From Deltaproteobacteria bacterium (GTDB lineage Bacteria; SAR324; JACQKK01): DNA of 10,551 bases. Shown piece by piece: positions 8,001 to 10,551 of the stretch (its first letter is position 1; each line of letters opens with the position of its first letter). Position numbers and translations under genes: made by a program. The notes beneath the pieces were generated by a model. That model saw nothing but the letters and a program-made list of their open reading frames with translations, was not told where the DNA came from and searched no databases. Location: assembly GCA_029858165.1 (NCBI GenBank), contig JAOUFO010000038.1:1-10551 (forward strand), written 5' to 3'.

Positions 8001-9133
8001 TGAAAAACCAATCGGGAATCAAACGGTGGGTGGGCCAAAAAATCACCCATCCCCTGGTCCCTCCTCCGGATTTAAAACCCCAGGCCGATATCGTCCAACT
8101 GGAAAAATCCATGGCTGTTTATCTGGCCCAATGGGAAAAACTGGAAACCGAACTGACCCAAAACCCCAAACTGGTGGAGGTTCCCCCCCCTTTGTACGAA
8201 GCCCTGGCCGAATTCAACCGGTTTGAGCAACTGCTGACCGGCTACAATCAGGCGGTCCGCCAAAGAACCCTCCATCAAACAGCGGCGGAGGCCATCCAGA
8301 ACCGGCTTTCCCAATTAAAGGAGGAAAACCCCCGGCTGGCGGAGCTGATTTATCAACGGATGCTGCCCGCCTACCGGATTTTATGCGAAAAATTTTTTAT
8401 CCCTCTGGCCCAGAGGCGGATAGGCTATTTGAAAAGCGCCAGTCTGTTTATGCAGGAGGTGGGAAGGCTTTCTTACGAGGAGCTTCAACGGGAGTTTTTA
8501 AACCGGGCGTTGTTCCGGCGGTTCCATCTGGGTCAATTTGTCAGCGGGGCCTATTACGGATTGGATACCGGCCACCCCGCTTTCGGTCAGGTTCGCAACA
8601 CCCTGCCCGCCATATTTCAATTTTCACGGGTGGCGGTTTACAATCTGGAAGGGCGGGTGCTGACGTCCACCCCGGCGGGGTTGACCAAGTTGCCCCCAGC
8701 CCCCCGCCCGGCGGCCATTGTTCAATTTTGCGAGGAGCAGGCCAAAGCCCCGGCCCCATCCAGGCATACCTATCTGGTGTTGCCCGCCACCTTGACCCTG
8801 CCCCAGGCCCTGGATGTGATTTTGCGCAAGGAGCAGATTTTCCACGGCCTGCCCCGGCTGGTGCTGATTTATGTAAGCAAATTCAATCCGGACCAGATTA
8901 AGGAGGATTCCGCCTTAAGAGAAAACTACTTCAAGGCGGCGCGCCACAATGTCATATTAAACATCCGCGGTTCCGGCATGGTGGACAGCCCGGAGGCCAT
9001 CGCCCACCGCCTGATACAGGAAACCCTGGGGTCCGCCTTTAACCTGCCCCAGGTGCGTTATCCTGAAGATTACCGCTCTCCGGTTGCCGCGGAAGCCCCC
9101 CCCGACCCCGGTCAAGCCGAAACCATCCCCTGA
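5090..9133 (+). CDS. Unrecognised 1347-aa protein, multi-domain with a long central coiled-coil region
   Basis: I do not recognise this protein. It has no signal peptide or membrane segment, so a large cytoplasmic protein is likely. Visible layout: residues 40-185 alternate strand-like and helical segments (RLVVVNP, LYVLLLEI, RFIIHSN, TLAFYFN, NLVTVIP), suggesting an alpha/beta domain. Residues 238-340 form a beta-rich part with five copies of an IP[LI]xx[VFIL]xx[VLI] motif. Residues 370-630 are mixed helical (TDSISQLAEYEKFPQRLESL). Residues 630-890 and 908-1090 are Glu/Gln/Lys/Arg/Leu-rich helices, very probably coiled coil, broken by a Pro/Asp-rich linker near 892-910. Residues 1140-1325 return to an alpha/beta pattern (RLVLIYVSKFN, NVILNIRGSG). 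A Pro/Ala-rich tail ends it. No ATPase Walker motif is visible. This architecture could suit a scaffold or tether, which is only inference. It starts 31 bp after proA with a weak Shine-Dalgarno, and ends before a hairpin terminator. It contains four runs of eight G or C. Confidence 0.9.
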   Translation: MLELDYDLIPLSQEDQDLVRHDARTLAGRGGIPPLSPHQFGRLVVVNPNIGHPMHPLPDDLRKPLRRMAVPVYESGKPLQGGEIIRKINERANETLYVLLLEIHSTFPSLQDFLPRLPHLAGQHPQSRFIIHSNLEQLTGLIREAVGRQKATLAFYFNHQADPVVVASEEGLANLVTVIPRYPGFPISPFTRMKIRQGEKTEWFTQEGMKRLVNRFGVGNLNEMDIPARQKEKLLSLEIPLSAVAAVALNPKPGGTFAGVVMDGKKIPISMFAQLGLDKKEIPLNRIQAIIRHRPIHQDEEIPLAQVRALKIRCLDGSTALAWKAGPAYIPLLELASLRISWPQKSPGSTPLAGKTAENTEIFFESVIVTEENHPRMADVRGAIRLAYLQTIYQESLSRTIRLQRITGQLKIACLGPLAAQTLKVLNPMGLSRYIPPGSIYFLTDSISQLAEYEKFPQRLESLYGQLLKELTDLFSSQAGGTLNLGLINHKMVLIQTWVNTPPSFADLKPDGLEGVYNEMRSFMDYMENEFKRIDPQGTDAASHLENLHRVEKARLLTKQISNLLGRQYGKFFSAEEYPDFVFFGTDSEFQQNGREVFLPGIGWNQVFKNPAVAGLFAEGDFAFSLFLEEQVSVMETLRRQEMTLNPTESSSLDYFKQRIAQAEKELEDLRQTAQPEEMMNSESYRATHKMLEDSHYSEITRYENEWRQEMKNLRQAEETYFHLLGGIHDQLKGVELPHSALLSGEDYILALDKVLETQAQNQLTALGEHIQKISQQVNQELEARRNLLKGYLAAFVHIQKTLFPLRREEFFVKTRNEIETSIPGLLEKLNRLASAGGQELQRLEKRIHVARVDMKRELEQINSNLERMLAKNQQAFTRLRDGLARIMGLFQLPSAQTDPGHDPEAGPSQILEKIKSRQEEAYRELKTIVVSAKESNDGLFSALKLLYVKKQETSLALFASANELALVGELKNQSGIKRWVGQKITHPLVPPPDLKPQADIVQLEKSMAVYLAQWEKLETELTQNPKLVEVPPPLYEALAEFNRFEQLLTGYNQAVRQRTLHQTAAEAIQNRLSQLKEENPRLAELIYQRMLPAYRILCEKFFIPLAQRRIGYLKSASLFMQEVGRLSYEELQREFLNRALFRRFHLGQFVSGAYYGLDTGHPAFGQVRNTLPAIFQFSRVAVYNLEGRVLTSTPAGLTKLPPAPRPAAIVQFCEEQAKAPAPSRHTYLVLPATLTLPQALDVILRKEQIFHGLPRLVLIYVSKFNPDQIKEDSALRENYFKAARHNVILNIRGSGMVDSPEAIAHRLIQETLGSAFNLPQVRYPEDYRSPVAAEAPPDPGQAETIP

Positions 9134-9142
9134 AAACACCAT

Positions 9143-9179
9143 CCCCCAACAAACCTTGGGGGGAAAGCACCCCCCTTTT
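9143..9179 (+). terminator. Convergent-junction terminator with two overlapping alternative hairpins
   Basis: GGGGGG at 9158-9163 and CCCCCC at 9170-9175 form a six-pair stem with a six-base loop, followed by TTTT at 9176-9179. This is a short intrinsic terminator for the plus-strand 1347-aa gene. The same G run can instead pair with CCCCC at 9143-9147, extended by AA/TT, to form a seven-pair hairpin. Read on the minus strand, that second hairpin could end transcripts from the haem-protein pair, although its T tract (positions 9138-9135) is short and displaced. The T tract of the first hairpin overlaps the stop codon of the convergent gene. Confidence 0.55.
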
Positions 9180-9690
9180 AAGTTCCCGGTTTTACCGCGG
9201 GTTTCTTTTTCTTCTTTTTCTTAAACGGGGCCACCGCTTTTTCGCCGTACACCGCCACAATATCCTGCTTCAGCATCCCCATTTCGGCTTCGGAAAAACT
9301 GGCATCCGGGTGCAGCCAGCTGTAGGTCTTTAAGGGCATTTTCTTTTTCACCAACAGGTTGTAGGATTCCCGGATTTTGTGGGCCTTGTTTTTGGCGGTT
9401 TTGCCTTCCCACTTGGAGAAGTTCAGGTCTTTGCGCCCTTTGGCCACATGCCGGGCAATCAGAACCGAAAAAGGGGGGATATAGGTATAAACCGGCCACC
9501 GGGTTTCGTTGCTGTGGCAATCAAAACAACCCCGGCGCAACAGATCATCGGCACGGGGGGTGATGATCACCCCGGTGTAGCGCAGGGGGGGGTTGGCCTC
9601 CGGCAGTATCCAGGCGGATCCCCCCATACTGCCGCCCACCACCGCAACCGCCAATCCGGCGGCGATCATCCATTTTGTTTTTCGGGTCAT
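9178..9690 (-). CDS. Membrane-anchored haem-binding-domain protein with a poly-lysine tail
   Basis: This 170-aa protein has one N-terminal hydrophobic segment (residues 8-28) after a basic start (MTRKTK), acting as signal peptide or anchor, so the rest should face the periplasm. The haem attachment motif is CFDCH at 55-59, in the context CFDCHSNETRWPVY. Together with the later NFSKWE (90-95) and KMPLKTYSWLH this matches the bacterial haem-binding domain family (Pfam Haem_bd) as I know it. The Met at 118 is a plausible sixth ligand. Small one-haem proteins of this family are generally thought to serve electron transfer or haem-dependent sensing; the partner is unknown. The C-terminus holds seven consecutive lysines (157-163). 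The start overlaps the stop of the upstream paralogue by four bases (ATGA, 9687-9690), showing translational coupling; a GAGG lies ten bases upstream of the ATG. Confidence 0.9.
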   Translation of the reverse strand: MTRKTKWMIAAGLAVAVVGGSMGGSAWILPEANPPLRYTGVIITPRADDLLRRGCFDCHSNETRWPVYTYIPPFSVLIARHVAKGRKDLNFSKWEGKTAKNKAHKIRESYNLLVKKKMPLKTYSWLHPDASFSEAEMGMLKQDIVAVYGEKAVAPFKKKKKKKPAVKPGT

Positions 9691-10214
9691 CGGGTTTCAT
9701 CCTCATCATCATGATCCTCATCCCCCGGATGGGTGTGTTTCTTTTTGGGGGGCAAAATAAATTGGGGGCCGTAAAGATCGCTGATGTCCCGGGTGATTTT
9801 ATCCACATCCGCCTTGGAAAGGCGGGCCTCCTCATGGAGCATCAGATAGGTGCCCAGGGGCATATCCCCCTCTTTGATTTCATGGAGAGCCTCTTGCAGG
9901 TTTTCTCCCTTTTTGTGAGCCGAAAGGGTATCCCATTTGGAAAAGTTGATATGCTCCCTGGCTTCGCTTACATGGTAGGCAATCCCCAGGGACAAGGGGG
10001 GCACTTTGGAATACCAGGGCCAGCGGGTTTCGTTGCTGTGGCAGTCAAAACAGGCCCGTTTCAGGATTTTATCCCCTTCCCCGGTCAGAATCGGGGACAG
10101 GTTGCGGGCTTCCGGGTTCCGCTCTCCGATGAGGAGAACACCCCCCGCCCAACTGCCCAGCAGGGCCGCGATCAGCCCGTAAAGGGTATAGCGCTTCCAG
10201 TTTTTGCCTTTCAT
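9687..10214 (-). CDS. Membrane-anchored haem-binding-domain protein with an acidic, His-containing tail
   Basis: This 175-aa paralogue of the next gene is the first of the pair. It has a basic start (MKGKNWKR) and one hydrophobic segment (residues 10-29) serving as signal peptide or anchor. The haem motif CFDCH is again at 55-59, followed by SNETRWPWY, NFSKWD (90-95) and GDMPLGTYLMLH with Met118 as a possible axial ligand. The two proteins share motif positions exactly, which points to a tandem duplication. They differ at the C-terminus: here the tail (160-175) reads HTHPGDEDHDDEDETR, strongly acidic with three His, and could bind metal ions or the basic tail of its partner (inference). AAGGA lies eight bases before the ATG. 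Cytochrome c maturation by covalent haem attachment is expected from the CxxCH motif but not shown here. Confidence 0.91.
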   Translation of the reverse strand: MKGKNWKRYTLYGLIAALLGSWAGGVLLIGERNPEARNLSPILTGEGDKILKRACFDCHSNETRWPWYSKVPPLSLGIAYHVSEAREHINFSKWDTLSAHKKGENLQEALHEIKEGDMPLGTYLMLHEEARLSKADVDKITRDISDLYGPQFILPPKKKHTHPGDEDHDDEDETR

Positions 10215-10222
10215 GCGGATTT

Positions 10223-10254
10223 TCCTTAAAGTTGGTCTACCGGGTTTGTGTCAA
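10223..10254 (-). promoter_or_regulatory. Ribosome binding site and possible -35 element of the haem-protein pair
   Basis: On the minus strand AAGGA (10227-10223) is a good Shine-Dalgarno eight bases from the ATG at 10214. A perfect TTGACA occurs at 10254-10249. Its only partner at a normal distance is TTTAAG (10230-10225, 18-bp spacer), which overlaps the Shine-Dalgarno. Using it would give a nearly leaderless message, so the TTGACA may be coincidence. The ribosome site is well supported; the promoter is not. Confidence 0.35.
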
Positions 10255-10317
10255 GGGACCGGCAGAGGTTGTAAGGCAATTGCATCCTGTTTGGATAAGT
10301 CCGGGTTTCTCAATAAC

Positions 10318-10339
10318 AAAGGGCGGGCTTACGCCGCCT
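10318..10339. other. GC-rich hairpin next to the repeat array
   Basis: AAAGG and CGG on the left pair with CCG and CCTTT on the right, with a single bulged G, around a loop of about seven bases. It abuts the first copy of the 85-bp repeat and could separate the array from the haem-protein upstream region. The T content on either side is too low to call it a terminator with confidence. Confidence 0.35.
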
Positions 10340-10551
10340 TTCTTTGGGGTCCTGTCCGGCAACCAGCACAGCCCTGCGTTGTGTCCCCTGTCGGCTCCAA
10401 ACGCCGCAGGCTGGCTGGTTGCACTTCTTTGGGGTCCTGTCCGGCAACCAGCACAGCCCTGCGTTGTGTCCCCTGTCGGCTCCAAACGCCGCAGGCTGGC
10501 TGGTTGCACTTCTTTGGGGTCCTGTCCGGCAACCAGCACAGCCCTGCGTTG
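10340..10551. repeat. Perfect 85-bp tandem direct repeat array of hairpin-forming units (2.5 copies visible)
   Basis: Copies lie at 10340-10424, 10425-10509 and 10510-10551 (first 42 bases of a third copy, cut by the window edge). Compared by eye they are identical at every base. In copy 1, GCAACCAGC at 10359-10367 pairs with GCTGGTTGC at 10414-10422, CAGCC at 10369-10373 with GGCTG at 10409-10413, and TGCG at 10375-10378 with CGCA at 10405-10408. The result is an 18-bp stem with two single bulged bases (A10368 and C10374), both on the same arm, and a 26-base loop. A 21-base linker joins successive 64-base hairpins. The 85-bp period is not a multiple of three, so the array is unlikely to encode protein. 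No unique spacers exist, so it is not CRISPR. I do not recognise the family. Confidence 0.9.

Noticed and set aside
10237..10539. Minus-strand open frame of 100 codons through the repeat array
   Set aside because: The 85-bp period shifts the frame at each copy, so the same DNA is read in different frames; it simply lacks stop codons and has no supporting start signal.
10340..10551. CRISPR array
   Set aside because: Every base of the 85-bp unit is repeated with no variable spacers, and no cas gene is present.
10340..10551. Integron attC sites
   Set aside because: The bulged hairpin is reminiscent of attC, but the ends do not fit the RYYYAAC and GTTRRRY core sites, there are no cassettes between copies, and no integrase is visible.

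Overview
The window looks like a chromosomal segment from a GC-rich Gram-negative bacterium. Codon choice strongly favours CCC, GGG, GCC and CGG. The organism is not identifiable with confidence from this sequence. Housekeeping genes of bacterial type, together with membrane-anchored c-type haem proteins, suggest a respiring Proteobacteria-like or Nitrospinota-like lineage, but that is inference.

Layout: (1) 1-1085, minus strand: the N-terminal half of PriA (replication restart helicase), cut by the left edge. (2) 1086-1318: a divergent intergenic region with a plausible plus-strand promoter. (3) 1319-9133, plus strand: four genes in one direction. They are an unrecognised 389-aa soluble protein, tgt (queuosine tRNA modification), proA (proline biosynthesis), and an unrecognised 1347-aa protein rich in predicted coiled coil. 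Gaps are 50, 108 and 31 bp, so pairwise co-transcription is plausible. However, a hairpin lies between tgt and proA. (4) 9134-9177: a convergent junction holding two overlapping hairpins that cannot form together. (5) 9178-10214, minus strand: a translationally coupled pair (4-bp ATGA overlap) of paralogous membrane-anchored haem-binding-domain proteins. Each has one CFDCH haem motif, and their C-terminal tails are oppositely charged. (6) 10215-10551: the upstream region of that pair, followed by a perfect 85-bp direct repeat array. Each unit can fold into a long bulged hairpin, and the array runs off the right edge.

The recognised genes do not form one pathway. tgt and proA are housekeeping enzymes that appear to sit with two lineage-restricted unknowns. 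The parts most worth a second look are the 85-bp hairpin array, the 1347-aa protein with a five-times-repeated IPL motif, and the acidic/basic tail pair of haem proteins. I see no tRNA, rRNA, CRISPR array, transposase or integrase.
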